DNA of 64,000 nucleotides from Amycolatopsis bullii (GTDB lineage: Bacteria; Actinomycetota; Actinomycetes; Mycobacteriales; Pseudonocardiaceae). Of the stretch, positions 33,003 to 42,110 are shown in pieces (the first letter of the stretch is position 1; every line of letters starts with the position of its first letter). The position numbers and the translations under genes are program-made. Below the pieces are notes generated by a model. That model was given only the letters and a program-made list of their open reading frames with translations, ran no database searches and was not told the origin of the DNA. The stretch spans positions 1-64,000 of the forward strand of contig NZ_BNAW01000029.1 in the NCBI RefSeq assembly GCF_014654205.1, in the 5' to 3' direction.

Positions 33003-34016
33003 ATGTCCAACCCACCTACCGCAGCGCCCGGACGGCCGTTCGGGCGCGTGCTCACCGCGATGGCCACCCCGTTCGACGCCGAGGGCGCGCTGGACCTGAA
33101 GCGGGCGCAGGAGCTGGCCGAGCACCTCGTGGAGCTGGGGAACGACGGCCTCGTGGTCAACGGCACCACCGGCGAGAGCCCGACCACGAGCGACGCGGAG
33201 AAGCAGGACCTGATCCGCGCCGTGGTCGAGGCCGTCGGCGACCGCGCGACCGTCGTGGCGGGCGCGGGCACCAACAACACCGCACACAGCATCGAGCAGG
33301 CCAAGCAGGCTGAAGAAGCCGGGGCGCACGGCCTGCTGGTCGTCACGCCGTACTACTCGCGGCCCAGCCAGGCCGGCCTGTTCGCGCACTTCACCACGGT
33401 CGCCGACAGCACCGGGCTGCCCGTGCTGCTCTACGACATCCCGCCGCGCTCGGTCGTGCCGATCGAGGTCGACACGCTGCTGCGGCTGGCCGAGCACCCC
33501 CGGATCGTCGCGGTCAAGGACGCCAAGGGCGATCTCATCGCCGGGTCCGAGGTCATCGCCAACACCCACCTCGCCTACTACTCCGGCGACGACGGCCTGA
33601 ACCTGCCGTGGATCTCCGTCGGCGGCGTCGGCGTGGTGAGTGTGATCGGTCACGTCGTCGCGGGCCGGATCCGCGCGATGATCGACGCCTACGAGAACGG
33701 CGACACCTCCACCGCGCGCACCAACCACCGCGGCATGCTGCCGGTGCTACGCGCGATGTCGCGGGTCGGCGGGGTCGCGTTCAGCAAGGCGGCGCTGCGG
33801 CTGCGTGGCTTCGACATCGGCGACCCGCGGCTGCCGATCGTCGCCCCGACGAGCGAGCAGACAGCCCTGATCGCTGCCGATCTTGCCCAGGGCGGCGTGC
33901 CGCTGGGCGACACGGCGGCCCAGGACTGGCATGGTGAGCGGGTGGCACAAGCAGATTCGCGAGCGGCCTACGTCGCGCCGACCTCGCACACCAGCGTTGG
34001 GACCCTGCCTCGGTGA
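33003..34016 (+). CDS. dapA: 4-hydroxy-tetrahydrodipicolinate synthase with C-terminal extension
   Basis: 337 residues. TIM barrel with VNGTTGESPTTSDAEK (pyruvate/ASA site Thr-Thr), LLYDIPPRS with catalytic Tyr, and VAVKDAKGD carrying the Schiff-base Lys. First committed step of lysine/DAP synthesis. The barrel ends near residue 302 (LAQGGVPLG); about 35 further residues (QDWHGERVAQADSRAAYVA) are not typical. TACCTT 6 nt before the ATG suggests a leaderless mRNA. GTGA overlap with rnj. Confidence 0.96.
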   Translation: MSNPPTAAPGRPFGRVLTAMATPFDAEGALDLKRAQELAEHLVELGNDGLVVNGTTGESPTTSDAEKQDLIRAVVEAVGDRATVVAGAGTNNTAHSIEQAKQAEEAGAHGLLVVTPYYSRPSQAGLFAHFTTVADSTGLPVLLYDIPPRSVVPIEVDTLLRLAEHPRIVAVKDAKGDLIAGSEVIANTHLAYYSGDDGLNLPWISVGGVGVVSVIGHVVAGRIRAMIDAYENGDTSTARTNHRGMLPVLRAMSRVGGVAFSKAALRLRGFDIGDPRLPIVAPTSEQTALIAADLAQGGVPLGDTAAQDWHGERVAQADSRAAYVAPTSHTSVGTLPR

Positions 34017-35710
34017 GCTCACTTCTCGTCGGCCCAGGCCCCACCAACGCCCCGCCCGCACTGCCCGAAGGAGCCCTGCGCGTCGTCGCGCTGGGCGGCA
34101 TCGGCGAAGTCGGGCGCAACATGACCGTCTTCGAGTACGGCGGCCGGCTGCTCATCGTCGACTGCGGGGTGCTCTTCCCCGAGGACGACCAGCCCGGCGT
34201 CGACCTGATCCTCCCGGACTTCCGCGCGATCGAGGACCGCCTCGACGACATCGAAGGCCTGGTGCTCACCCACGGGCACGAAGACCACATCGGTGCCGTC
34301 CCGTTCCTCCTGCGCCTGCGGCCGGACCTGCCGATCTACGGCTCGAAGTTCACCAACGCCCTGCTCGCGGCCAAGGCCAAGGAGCACCGGCAGCGGCCGA
34401 ACCTGATCCAGGTCCGCGAGGGCGAGCGCCGCGACGTCGGCGTGTTCAACCTCGAGTTCTTCGCGGTCAACCACTCCATCCCGGACGCACTGGCGGTGGC
34501 GATCCGCACCCCGGCCGGCGTGGTCCTGCACACCGGCGACATCAAGCTCGACCAGCTCCCGCTCGACGGGCGCCTCACCGACCTGGCCGGCTTCTCCCGG
34601 CTCGGCGACGAGGGCGTCGACCTGTTCTGCGTCGACTCGACCAACGCCGAGGTCCCCGGGTTCGTCATGCCCGAGCGCGACATCGGCCCGGTCCTCGACG
34701 ACGTCATCCGGAAGGTCGACCAGCGCGTCATCGTGGCCTGCTTCGCCAGCCACGTCCACCGCGTCCAGCAAGTGCTGGACGCCGCCCACCGGCACGGCCG
34801 CCGGATCGCGTTCGTCGGCCGCTCGATGGTCCGCAACATGGGGATCGCCGCCGAGCTGGGCCTGCTGAACGTGCCGGACGGCCTGCTCGTCGACCTCGAC
34901 CAGGCGAGCACCCTGCCGGAGAGCAAGGTCCTGTTCGTCTCGACGGGTTCGCAGGGCGAGCCGCTCTCGGCGCTGTCGCGGATGGCGCGCGGCGAGCACC
35001 GGCAGATCTCGATCCGCGCGGGCGACACGGTCGTGCTGGCCAGCTCGATGATCCCGGGCAACGAGACCGCGGTGTTCGGCGTGGTCAACGGCCTGACCCG
35101 GCTCGGTGCGAACGTCGTCCACCAGGGCAACGCGAAGGTGCACGTGTCCGGCCACGCGTCGGCGGGGGAGCTGCTCTACCTGTACAACGCGGTGCGCCCG
35201 AGCAACGTCATGCCGGTCCACGGCGAGTGGAAGCACCTGCGCGCGAACGGCGAGCTGGCGATCCGCACGGGTGTCGCGCCGGAGAACGTGGTCATCGCCG
35301 AGGACGGCGTGGTCGTGGACCTCGTGGACGGCAAGGCGTCCCGCACCGGCCGCGTCGAAGTCGGTCACGTGTACGTCGACGGCCTGTCGGTCGGTGACGT
35401 CGGCGAGTCGACGCTGTCGGATCGCCTGGTCCTCGGCGAAGGCGGGTTCATCTCGATCAGCGTCGCGGTGGACTCCAGCACCGGCCGCGCGGTCAGCAGC
35501 CCCACAGTGTCCGGCCGCGGCTTCTCCGACGACCCGAAGGCGCTCGCCGCCGTCGTGCCGCTGGTGGAGATGGAGCTGGCGCGCACGGAGGCCGAGGGCA
35601 TCACCGACACGCACCGGATCGCCCAGGCGGTCCGGCGGGTCGTGGGCCGCTGGGTGGCCGACACCTACCGCCGCCGCCCGATGATCGTCCCGACGGTCAT
35701 CCCGGTCTAG
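34013..35710 (+). CDS. rnj: ribonuclease J
   Basis: 565 residues. Metallo-beta-lactamase/beta-CASP fold: zinc motif THGHEDHIG (86-94), NHSIPDA, HTGDIKLD, the beta-CASP domain with FASHVHRVQQ, and C-terminal PVHGEWKHLRAN. It has both 5'-3' exonuclease and endonuclease activity and acts in rRNA maturation and mRNA decay. Translationally coupled to dapA (GTGA), the conserved dapA-rnj pair. A GC hairpin ends the operon. Confidence 0.97.
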   Translation: MSSLLVGPGPTNAPPALPEGALRVVALGGIGEVGRNMTVFEYGGRLLIVDCGVLFPEDDQPGVDLILPDFRAIEDRLDDIEGLVLTHGHEDHIGAVPFLLRLRPDLPIYGSKFTNALLAAKAKEHRQRPNLIQVREGERRDVGVFNLEFFAVNHSIPDALAVAIRTPAGVVLHTGDIKLDQLPLDGRLTDLAGFSRLGDEGVDLFCVDSTNAEVPGFVMPERDIGPVLDDVIRKVDQRVIVACFASHVHRVQQVLDAAHRHGRRIAFVGRSMVRNMGIAAELGLLNVPDGLLVDLDQASTLPESKVLFVSTGSQGEPLSALSRMARGEHRQISIRAGDTVVLASSMIPGNETAVFGVVNGLTRLGANVVHQGNAKVHVSGHASAGELLYLYNAVRPSNVMPVHGEWKHLRANGELAIRTGVAPENVVIAEDGVVVDLVDGKASRTGRVEVGHVYVDGLSVGDVGESTLSDRLVLGEGGFISISVAVDSSTGRAVSSPTVSGRGFSDDPKALAAVVPLVEMELARTEAEGITDTHRIAQAVRRVVGRWVADTYRRRPMIVPTVIPV

Positions 35711-35726
35711 ACCGGATCCGTCCGTG

Positions 35727-35760
35727 AAGGCCGCACCGGGAATCCCCTCGGTGCGGCCTT
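35727..35760 (+). terminator. rnj terminator hairpin
   Basis: Perfect 12-bp stem AAGGCCGCACCG/CGGTGCGGCCTT with a 10-nt loop, followed by TCGGCTTGTT, 16 nt after the rnj stop. Confidence 0.85.
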
Positions 35761-35850
35761 TCGGCTTGTTACGCCGTCCGGCCCACTGGACACCGCTTTC
35801 CCGCGGGATAACCTTGATCCCACCCCGCCTCGCGCAGAGAGGCCGCGCCG

Positions 35851-37494
35851 ATGGGACGTCATTCGGACGGTAGACGACGCCGGCTGCTCGTGCCCGCCCT
35901 CGCGACCGGTCTCGTGCTCGTCCTCGGAGCCGCCGCGTGGGTGACGGTGACGACCGTGCGTGCCCGGCCGTCGTGCGAGCAGCCCGCGAAGGTCCTCGTC
36001 ACCGCGTCCGCGGACATCGCGCCCGCGCTGTCGCTCGTCGCGCGCGGTCTGGACCTGGGGTGCGGCAGCATCGAGATCCAGACCCGGGAGGCGACGCAGG
36101 CGGCCGAACGGCTCGCCATCTCGGACGGCAGCCCGCGGCCGCAGATCTGGGTGCCGGACTCCACCCTCGCCTTGCGGCGCGCCCACCAGCTCGGCGCCTC
36201 CGACGTCCCTGAAACCGGCGCGTCGGTGGCGAGCTCGCCGGTGGTGCTCGCGGTCGCCGCCGACGTCGCCAAGGGCCTCGGCTGGCCGGAGCGGGTGCCC
36301 ACCTGGGCGGAGGTACTGGCCGCGCCGGGCGCGGTGCCGGGGATGCCGGACCCGGCCCGCGACGCGGTCGGCGCGCTGGCGCTGCTCGGGTTGCGGGACA
36401 GCGTCGCGGCGTCGCCCGAGCCGTCGGCCGCGTACGTGGCGACGCTGCGGCGGTTCTCCGCCAACACGCTCGGCGCGGAGACGGAGCTGATCGCCCGGCT
36501 GCCGGGCTCGAGCGACGGCGGCGGCACGGCCGCGGTGACGGCGTTCCCCGCGTCCGAGAACTCCTTGCTGCGCCACAACGTCGAGGACCCCAAGCCTCCG
36601 CTGGTCGCGGTCTATTCGGCGGCGGTGCCCACTTTGGACTACCCGTTCGCGGAGCTGGGCGGGATCAGCCCGCAGCAGCGCCCGATCGTCGAGGCCTTCC
36701 GCGACGCGGTGCTCGGTGACATCGGAGCGGACGCGATCGCCCGCACGGGCCTGCGCGCGGCGGGCGGCCAGGCACTGCGCAACCACCCCGACGACCCGCG
36801 GGTGCAGCCCCAGGGCATCCGGACGGCGAACCTCCCGCTCGCGCCGGCCGTCGACGAGCTGCTCAATCAGTGGGCGGGTGTCAATCTCAGCGCGCGGGTG
36901 CAGGTGCTGGTCGACGTGTCGGGCTCGATGAACGCGCAGGTCCCGGGAACGGGCCTGAACCGCATGCAGGTGACGATGCAGGCGGCGGCGAAGGCGATGC
37001 ACCTGTTCAAGCCGGCGACCCAGCTGCGCATGCTGGCGTTCTCGACGCGCCTGGACGGCGACAAGGACTACCGCGAGCTGCTCCCGATGGCCCCGGTCGC
37101 CCAGCACCTGGCGAGCGGAGCCCTGGAGAAGCTGGACCAGGTGAAGGCCACCCCGGACGGCGGAACGGGCCTCTACGACAGCGTCCTCGACACCTACCGC
37201 ACGGCCCGCCGGGAGTGGGAGGCGGGCCGGTTGAACGTGGTGATCGTGATGACGGACGGCCGCAACGACGACCCGCACGGCATCTCCCGCGAGGACCTGC
37301 TGGCCGAGCTGGCGAAGCTCCAGGACCCGCGCCGCCCGATCCCGCTGATCGGCGTGGGCATCGGCCCGGACGCGGACAAGGCCGAACTCGACCAGCTGAC
37401 CGCGGCCACCGGCGGCCAGGCCTTCGTGGCCCCCGACCCGGCGAAGATCACGGACGTGTTTTTCGGGGCCCTGTCCCGCATCGCCGGCGGATGA
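35851..37494 (+). CDS. membrane-anchored substrate-binding/VWA domain protein
   Basis: 547 residues. A basic N-terminus and one transmembrane helix (about 12-35) lead to an extracytoplasmic solute-binding-like domain (about 45-320: LVTASADIAPALSLVARGL, AVTAFPASENSLL) and a VWA domain (about 350-545) with MIDAS DVSGSMN, the metal-binding DxSxS, plus T and D in GGTGLYD and VVIVMTDGRNDD. This fusion is common in actinomycetes; proposed role in surface or transport complexes. A repeat array begins 15 bp after the stop. Confidence 0.87.
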   Translation: MGRHSDGRRRRLLVPALATGLVLVLGAAAWVTVTTVRARPSCEQPAKVLVTASADIAPALSLVARGLDLGCGSIEIQTREATQAAERLAISDGSPRPQIWVPDSTLALRRAHQLGASDVPETGASVASSPVVLAVAADVAKGLGWPERVPTWAEVLAAPGAVPGMPDPARDAVGALALLGLRDSVAASPEPSAAYVATLRRFSANTLGAETELIARLPGSSDGGGTAAVTAFPASENSLLRHNVEDPKPPLVAVYSAAVPTLDYPFAELGGISPQQRPIVEAFRDAVLGDIGADAIARTGLRAAGGQALRNHPDDPRVQPQGIRTANLPLAPAVDELLNQWAGVNLSARVQVLVDVSGSMNAQVPGTGLNRMQVTMQAAAKAMHLFKPATQLRMLAFSTRLDGDKDYRELLPMAPVAQHLASGALEKLDQVKATPDGGTGLYDSVLDTYRTARREWEAGRLNVVIVMTDGRNDDPHGISREDLLAELAKLQDPRRPIPLIGVGIGPDADKAELDQLTAATGGQAFVAPDPAKITDVFFGALSRIAGG

Positions 37495-37509
37495 GCCCGT
37501 GCGCCGGCG

Positions 37510-37631
37510 GGCATCACGCGTGTCCCGAGGGGCATCACGCGTGATCCGCGGGGCATCAGCGCGATGCCCCTTCAATCACGCGAGTTGCCTCGCCAAGCAC
37601 GCATGATGCCCCTTCAATCACGCGTGATGCC
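37510..37631. repeat. 21-bp-phased converging repeat array, copy 2
   Basis: Forward GGCATC units at 37510, 37531, 37552; reverse GATGCC-type units at 37563, 37584 (GTTGCC), 37605, 37626. Spacing is 21 bp throughout, with the same 11-bp centre as copy 1. The right end runs into the permease gene: its last codons (GITRD and stop) are encoded by repeat sequence. Confidence 0.9.
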
Positions 37632-38990
37632 GGTTGGCGCACGGCGGGATCGCCGGCGGATGAGGACGTAGACACCGAGGATCACCGCCAGGCTGATCAA
37701 GCTCAGGTACAGCTGCGCCCGCGCGTCCTCGTCGACGAACAGCATCGAGGCCACGACCACGAGCGTCAGCACCAACGTCACCCAGCTCAGCCACGGGTAG
37801 CCCCACATCCGCAGCTTCAGCTTCTCCGGTTCTGACGCCTCCAGCCGCCGCCGCATCCGGATCTGGGAGCCGCAGATGATGGCGTACACGAACAACGCCA
37901 CCGCGCCCGCCGAATTGATGATGAAGTAGAAGATCTTGTCCGGGGACACGTAACTCATCACCACCGCCACGTACCCGACCGACGTCGACGCCAGGATCGC
38001 CTTCCACGGCACGCCGCGCGCGTTCGTGTCCGCGATCCAGCCCGGCGCCCAGCCGTGGCGCCGCAGCGCGAACAACATCCGGGATGCCGTGTACAGCCCC
38101 GAATTCAGGACCGACAAGGCGGCCGTCAGGACCACCGCCGAGACGATCGTCGACGCCGCCGGGACGCCGAAGCGGCCGAACGCCGCCGCGAACGGGCTCG
38201 TTTCGCTCGGGATCTCGCGCCACGGGGTGATCATCACCAGCAGGGCCACCGAACCGACGTAGAACACGATCACACGCCAGACGATCGTCGAGGTCGCCTT
38301 CCGGACCGCCGTCTCCGGCTGGTCGGACTCCGCCGCCGCGATCGTGACGATCTCCGCGCCGAAGTACGAGAAGATCACGATGACCACGCCGTGGACCACC
38401 GAAAACGGCCCGTTCGCGACGAAGCCGTCGAGCCCGATGTTGCCCACCGAGAAGTGCGCGTCCGGCCAGAGGCCGAGCACGAACAGCGTTCCGAGCAGCA
38501 GGAACACGATGATGGTGGCGACCTTGATCGACGCCAGCCAGAACTCCGTCTCGCCGAAGGACCGCGCCGACGCCAGGTTCGTCGCCGTCAGCAGCAGCAT
38601 CAGCGCCAGCGAGAACACCCACTGCGGGACGCCGGGGATCCAGCCCTGCAGGATCTTCGCGCCCGCGACGGCCTCGAACGCGACCACGCCGACCCAGAAG
38701 TACCAGTACAGCCAGCCGATGGTGAAGCCCGCCCAGCCGCCGAGCGAGTCGCGCGCGTACTCCATGAACGAGCCCAGTGACGGCGCCGCCGTCGCCATCT
38801 CGCCGAGCATCCGCATCACCAGCACGACGAGCAGCCCGCCGATGGCGTAGGAGAGCACGGCGGCCGGCCCGACGGTGTGGATCACCGCGCCGCTGCCGAT
38901 GAACAGGCTCGCGCCGATGATGCCGCCAAGGGCGATCATCCGGACGTGCCGCTGCCGCAGGTCGGGCCGCAGCCCGGACTTGGTGGTCAA
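37614..38990 (-). CDS. amino-acid permease (APC superfamily, AroP/GabP type)
   Basis: 458 residues, 12 predicted helices. Helix 1 signature MIALGGIIGASLFIGSGAVI, helix 3 region EMATAAPSLGSFMEYAR and VVIVIFSYFGAEIVTIAAAE identify the AAT family (aromatic, GABA, D-Ser/Ala/Gly permeases). The TTG start at 38990 is preferred because GGGGAGGAAG precedes it; a GTG 14 codons upstream is the alternative. The C-terminus is specified by a 21-bp repeat unit, so the array has replaced or extended the native 3' end. Confidence 0.92.
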   Translation of the reverse strand: MTTKSGLRPDLRQRHVRMIALGGIIGASLFIGSGAVIHTVGPAAVLSYAIGGLLVVLVMRMLGEMATAAPSLGSFMEYARDSLGGWAGFTIGWLYWYFWVGVVAFEAVAGAKILQGWIPGVPQWVFSLALMLLLTATNLASARSFGETEFWLASIKVATIIVFLLLGTLFVLGLWPDAHFSVGNIGLDGFVANGPFSVVHGVVIVIFSYFGAEIVTIAAAESDQPETAVRKATSTIVWRVIVFYVGSVALLVMITPWREIPSETSPFAAAFGRFGVPAASTIVSAVVLTAALSVLNSGLYTASRMLFALRRHGWAPGWIADTNARGVPWKAILASTSVGYVAVVMSYVSPDKIFYFIINSAGAVALFVYAIICGSQIRMRRRLEASEPEKLKLRMWGYPWLSWVTLVLTLVVVASMLFVDEDARAQLYLSLISLAVILGVYVLIRRRSRRAPTGITRD

Positions 38991-39065
38991 GGTGCTTCCT
39001 CCCCGGGGACGTGGGTGGCGGAATTTTCGCACCCGCTCCGCACCCGGTGCAGAATTTGCGCAAGC

Positions 39066-40013
39066 TCAGCGGGCGAGGACTTCCGAGTTCCGCTGCACGA
39101 AGTACGCCCCGGCCAGCAGGATCGCCGAGCCGAGCAGCTGCGGCCAGGCGAGCTGCTCGCCGAGCAGCAGCCACGCCGCGACCGTCGTGATCACCGGTTC
39201 GACCAGGCCGAGCACGCTCGCCACCGACGCGGGCAAGTGTCGCAGCGACGAGGTCCCGCAGACGTACGCGAGAACCGTCGCGACCAGCACCAGCAGCGTC
39301 AGCAGCAGCCACACCGGCGGGTGCCAGACGCCGAACCCGACTTCCGCGTCGAGCAGCCCGACGGGCCACGTCCACGGCGGCGCGACGAAGCTGATCGCGA
39401 GCGCGCCGATCACCATGCCCCAGGTGACCAGGCCGAGCGGGTCGATGCCGGCCACCGCGCGTTCGCCGAGCAGGAAGTACCCGGCCGAGCACAGCGCCGC
39501 GCCGAACCCGGCCAGCAGGCCGAGCCCGTCGAGCGTGACGCCTTCCCAGACCTGGGCGACCAGTGCGAGCCCGGCCATGGCCAGCGCGATGCCGCCCCAC
39601 ACCGCCCGGGGCAGCCGGTGCCGCCGCACGAACCGCACCCACAAGGCGATGAGCACCGGTGAGACGAACTCCAGCAGGATGGCGATGCCGACCGGGAGCC
39701 GGCCCGCCGCGACGAAGTAGAGCAGCTGCACGCCGGCCACGCCGAGCAGGCCGTACCCGGCCAGGACGGGCAGATCGGCCCGGCGCACCCGCAGCTTCCG
39801 CGGCGCCACCAGCGCCACCCCGGCGAGCAGCACGACACCGGCGAGCGCGATCCGCGCCGCGGCCACCTGCTGCGGCGTGATCCCGGCGGACATCGCGGAC
39901 TTGCCGAGCGTGCCGGACGTGCTGAAGAACAGGGCGGCGAGCAGGACATAGGTGGTCCCGCGGCCCCGGTGGGCAACCCGGGGCGGCGCGACGACGGGGA
40001 GTTCGGTGGTCAC
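39066..40013 (-). CDS. EamA-family (DMT superfamily) transporter
   Basis: 315 residues, 10 predicted helices in two EamA repeats (about 20-150 and 165-305; second ends SVASVLGLVEPVITTVAAWLLLGEQL, a diagnostic EamA segment). RhtA-like members export amino acids such as threonine/homoserine, which would suit a position next to an amino-acid permease, though substrate is unproven. GTG start with TACAGT 7 nt upstream, suggesting a leaderless mRNA. Confidence 0.9.
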   Translation of the reverse strand: MTTELPVVAPPRVAHRGRGTTYVLLAALFFSTSGTLGKSAMSAGITPQQVAAARIALAGVVLLAGVALVAPRKLRVRRADLPVLAGYGLLGVAGVQLLYFVAAGRLPVGIAILLEFVSPVLIALWVRFVRRHRLPRAVWGGIALAMAGLALVAQVWEGVTLDGLGLLAGFGAALCSAGYFLLGERAVAGIDPLGLVTWGMVIGALAISFVAPPWTWPVGLLDAEVGFGVWHPPVWLLLTLLVLVATVLAYVCGTSSLRHLPASVASVLGLVEPVITTVAAWLLLGEQLAWPQLLGSAILLAGAYFVQRNSEVLAR

Positions 40014-40242
40014 CGTCGCGACTGTAGGTGCCCCGGCGTCACCGCCGAAACGATTATCCCGGTTACTCGGGTCACGAGGGTGCCGAGTCCGTTTCGTTAC
40101 TTTCCGGTGGGAACCGGGTCTGCGGGTGGACGTCTTCCGGATGTCTCAAGAAACAGGGGGCCCCGCGGTTGATCCGGCGGGGAATGAGTTTCTTTTTCAT
40201 TCACGCACGTGTTCGTCGTGCGATGAATCCTTGAAGGGGAAA

Positions 40243-40851
40243 ATGCTGGGGAAGATTTCTGCTGCCGTGGGTGTGGCCGCCGGGTTTGTGCTCCTGTCGC
40301 CGGTGGTGGCGTCGGCCGCGGAAACGCCGACGGGTGCGCCGACGACGATGATGGTCACCGTGTCGGGGAGCACGGTGACCATCACGGGAACGTGCGTTAC
40401 GAAGGGCATCCAGGCCGAAGCGGGTTACGGCACGCACAATGGGCACGAGCCGCTCGACTACAACGTCATGAAGGCGGCCGGCAAGGGCTACGCCCTCTCG
40501 TTCAATGGGGTGCCGCCGGGGACCTACGAAGCCATGATGTCCTGCCAGGAGGGCGGCCCCGGGAGTCGCCCGAGCGGCATCCGGGCCTTCACCGTCGGGA
40601 AGCCCGCCAAGCCGGCTCCGTCGACCCAGCCCGCCAAGCCGGCCCCGTCCGCCAAGCCGACGCAGCCGGGCAAGCCCACGCAGACCGCGCCGCAGGTGGA
40701 GGTGAAGCCGCAGGGGGCGCCGCAGACCGGTGGTGGACCCGTCGAGGACGAATCCACCGCCACGCCGCTACTCGTGGGCGGTGCGGTCGCTCTGGTGGGC
40801 GCGGCCGGTGCCGGTGCCGTGGTGCTGCGCCGCCGCGCGGCCCGGCGCTGA
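40243..40851 (+). CDS. cell-surface protein, tandem paralogue A
   Basis: 202 residues. Signal peptide (GVAAGFVLLSPVVASA), one Ig-like beta domain of about 85 residues with a Cys pair (TITGTCVTKG, MSCQEGG), a long Pro/Ala/Lys linker with repeated KPAPS and QPAKPA, then APQTGGG, a hydrophobic helix and RRRAARR. The APQTG-helix-Arg layout resembles a divergent sortase sorting signal, so covalent wall or membrane anchoring is likely. Start fixed by GAAGGGGA. A 6-bp hairpin precedes the SD. Confidence 0.85.
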   Translation: MLGKISAAVGVAAGFVLLSPVVASAAETPTGAPTTMMVTVSGSTVTITGTCVTKGIQAEAGYGTHNGHEPLDYNVMKAAGKGYALSFNGVPPGTYEAMMSCQEGGPGSRPSGIRAFTVGKPAKPAPSTQPAKPAPSAKPTQPGKPTQTAPQVEVKPQGAPQTGGGPVEDESTATPLLVGGAVALVGAAGAGAVVLRRRAARR

Positions 40852-40898
40852 GCGGCATCGCGGGTAATCGCACGCGATGAACTCTTGGAGGGGGAGAA

Positions 40899-41441
40899 AT
40901 GCTGCGGGTAATTGCTGCCGCTGCGGGTGTGGCCGCCGGTTTCGTGCTGCTGTCGCCGGTCGTGGCTTCGGCTGCGGACCCGACATCCATGAAGATCACG
41001 GTGTCGGGAAGCACGGTGACCATCACGGGGACGTGCTTCACCAGTGGCGTCAAGGCTGAGGTGGGTATCGGTGTGTCCAGCGGACAGGAGCACATCGACT
41101 ACCACGTCATGGCGGTGGACGGGAAAAGGCAGTCCTTCACGTTCACCGGGGTGCGGCCCGGAAACTACCGAGCCAACATGTCCTGCAGCGAGGACAGGGA
41201 AGGCTTCGGTGGCCTCATGCGGGCCTTCACCGTCGGGAAGGCCGCCAAGCCGGCTCCGTCGACCCAGCCCGCCAAGCCGGCCCAGCCGCAGGTTGCGGTG
41301 AAGCCGCAGGGTGCGCCGCAGACCGGCGGGGGCCCGGCCGAGGACGAATCCACCGCCACGCTGCTCGTCGCGGGCGGTGCGGTCGCCCTCGTGGGCGTAG
41401 CCGGTGCCGTGGCGCTGCGCCGCCGCGCAGCCCGGCGCTGA
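40899..41441 (+). CDS. cell-surface protein, tandem paralogue B
   Basis: 180 residues, close paralogue of the preceding gene: same signal peptide core, Ig-like domain with Cys pair (TITGTCFTSG, MSCSEDR), shorter KPAPS/QPAKPA linker, APQTGGG, membrane helix and RRRAARR. The intergenic leader is duplicated too: a CATCGC..GCGATG hairpin, then AAN..TGGAGGGG before the ATG. Arose by tandem duplication; the Ig-like domain has diverged most. Confidence 0.85.
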   Translation: MLRVIAAAAGVAAGFVLLSPVVASAADPTSMKITVSGSTVTITGTCFTSGVKAEVGIGVSSGQEHIDYHVMAVDGKRQSFTFTGVRPGNYRANMSCSEDREGFGGLMRAFTVGKAAKPAPSTQPAKPAQPQVAVKPQGAPQTGGGPAEDESTATLLVAGGAVALVGVAGAVALRRRAARR

Positions 41442-41511
41442 ACCGAAGTTTTCGAAACAGCCGTACATCGCAGGCAATCGGCTTGCGATGAATTTCTGGA
41501 GGGGAAAAGAA

Positions 41512-42075
41512 ATGTTGCGGGTAATTGCTGCTGCCGCGGGTGTGGCCGCCGGGTTCGTGCTGCTGTCGCCGGTCGTTGCTTCGGCCGCGGAAGCGCCCAC
41601 GGGAAACGTGGCATCGGTGCATGTTGCGGTCGCGGGAAGCACGGTGACTGTCACCGCCACGTGTGTCGCCAGTGGTGTCCCGGCTGACGCGAGCTACTTC
41701 GCTCGCTCGGGTGACCGTGTGCTCGGCGGGGGACCCCTGACGCTGAACGGAAACAAGCGGTCCATCACGTTCAAAGGGGTGCGGCCGGGGGACTACCGGA
41801 CCGAAGTCTTCTGCGACACGCACGACAAAGACTTCGCCGGCGTAACTCGGTTCTTCACCGTCCCCAAGCCTGCTCCGTCGACCCAGTCGGCCAAGCCGGC
41901 GGCGAAGCCCGCGCCGCAGGTCGGGGCGAAGCCGCAGGGGGCGCCGCAGACCGGCGGGGGCCCGGCCGATGACGAATCCGGCGCCACGCCGCTGCTCGTG
42001 GGCGGGGCGGTCGCCCTCGTGGGTGCGGCCGGCGCGGGTGCCGTGGTACTGCGCCGCCGCGCGGCTCGGCGCTGA
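41512..42075 (+). CDS. cell-surface protein, tandem paralogue C
   Basis: 187 residues, third paralogue. Signal peptide almost identical to B (MLRVIAAAAGVAAGF), Ig-like domain with Cys pair (TVTATCVASG, VFCDTHD), linker KPAPS..KPAAKPAPQ, APQTGGG, membrane helix, RRRAARR. An in-frame ATG 8 codons upstream lies in the leader and is less likely, as the SD TGGAGGGG sits between the two. The leader hairpin has a 7-bp stem. Function unknown; surface display inferred. Confidence 0.84.
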   Translation: MLRVIAAAAGVAAGFVLLSPVVASAAEAPTGNVASVHVAVAGSTVTVTATCVASGVPADASYFARSGDRVLGGGPLTLNGNKRSITFKGVRPGDYRTEVFCDTHDKDFAGVTRFFTVPKPAPSTQSAKPAAKPAPQVGAKPQGAPQTGGGPADDESGATPLLVGGAVALVGAAGAGAVVLRRRAARR

Positions 42076-42081
42076 ACCGGA

Positions 42082-42109
42082 GGGTCCGGGTGCTTCGGCA
42101 CCCGGACCC
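42082..42109. terminator. bidirectional terminator hairpin
   Basis: Perfect 12-bp stem with a TTCG tetraloop between convergent paralogue C and wrbA; no T-run on either side. Confidence 0.85.
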
Positions 42110-42110
42110 C

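Noticed and set aside
41488..41512. Conserved ATG in the leaders of the three surface-protein genes as a leader peptide
   Set aside because: It is in frame only before paralogue C, ends at once before A and is out of frame before B, so conservation is due to the hairpin and SD.
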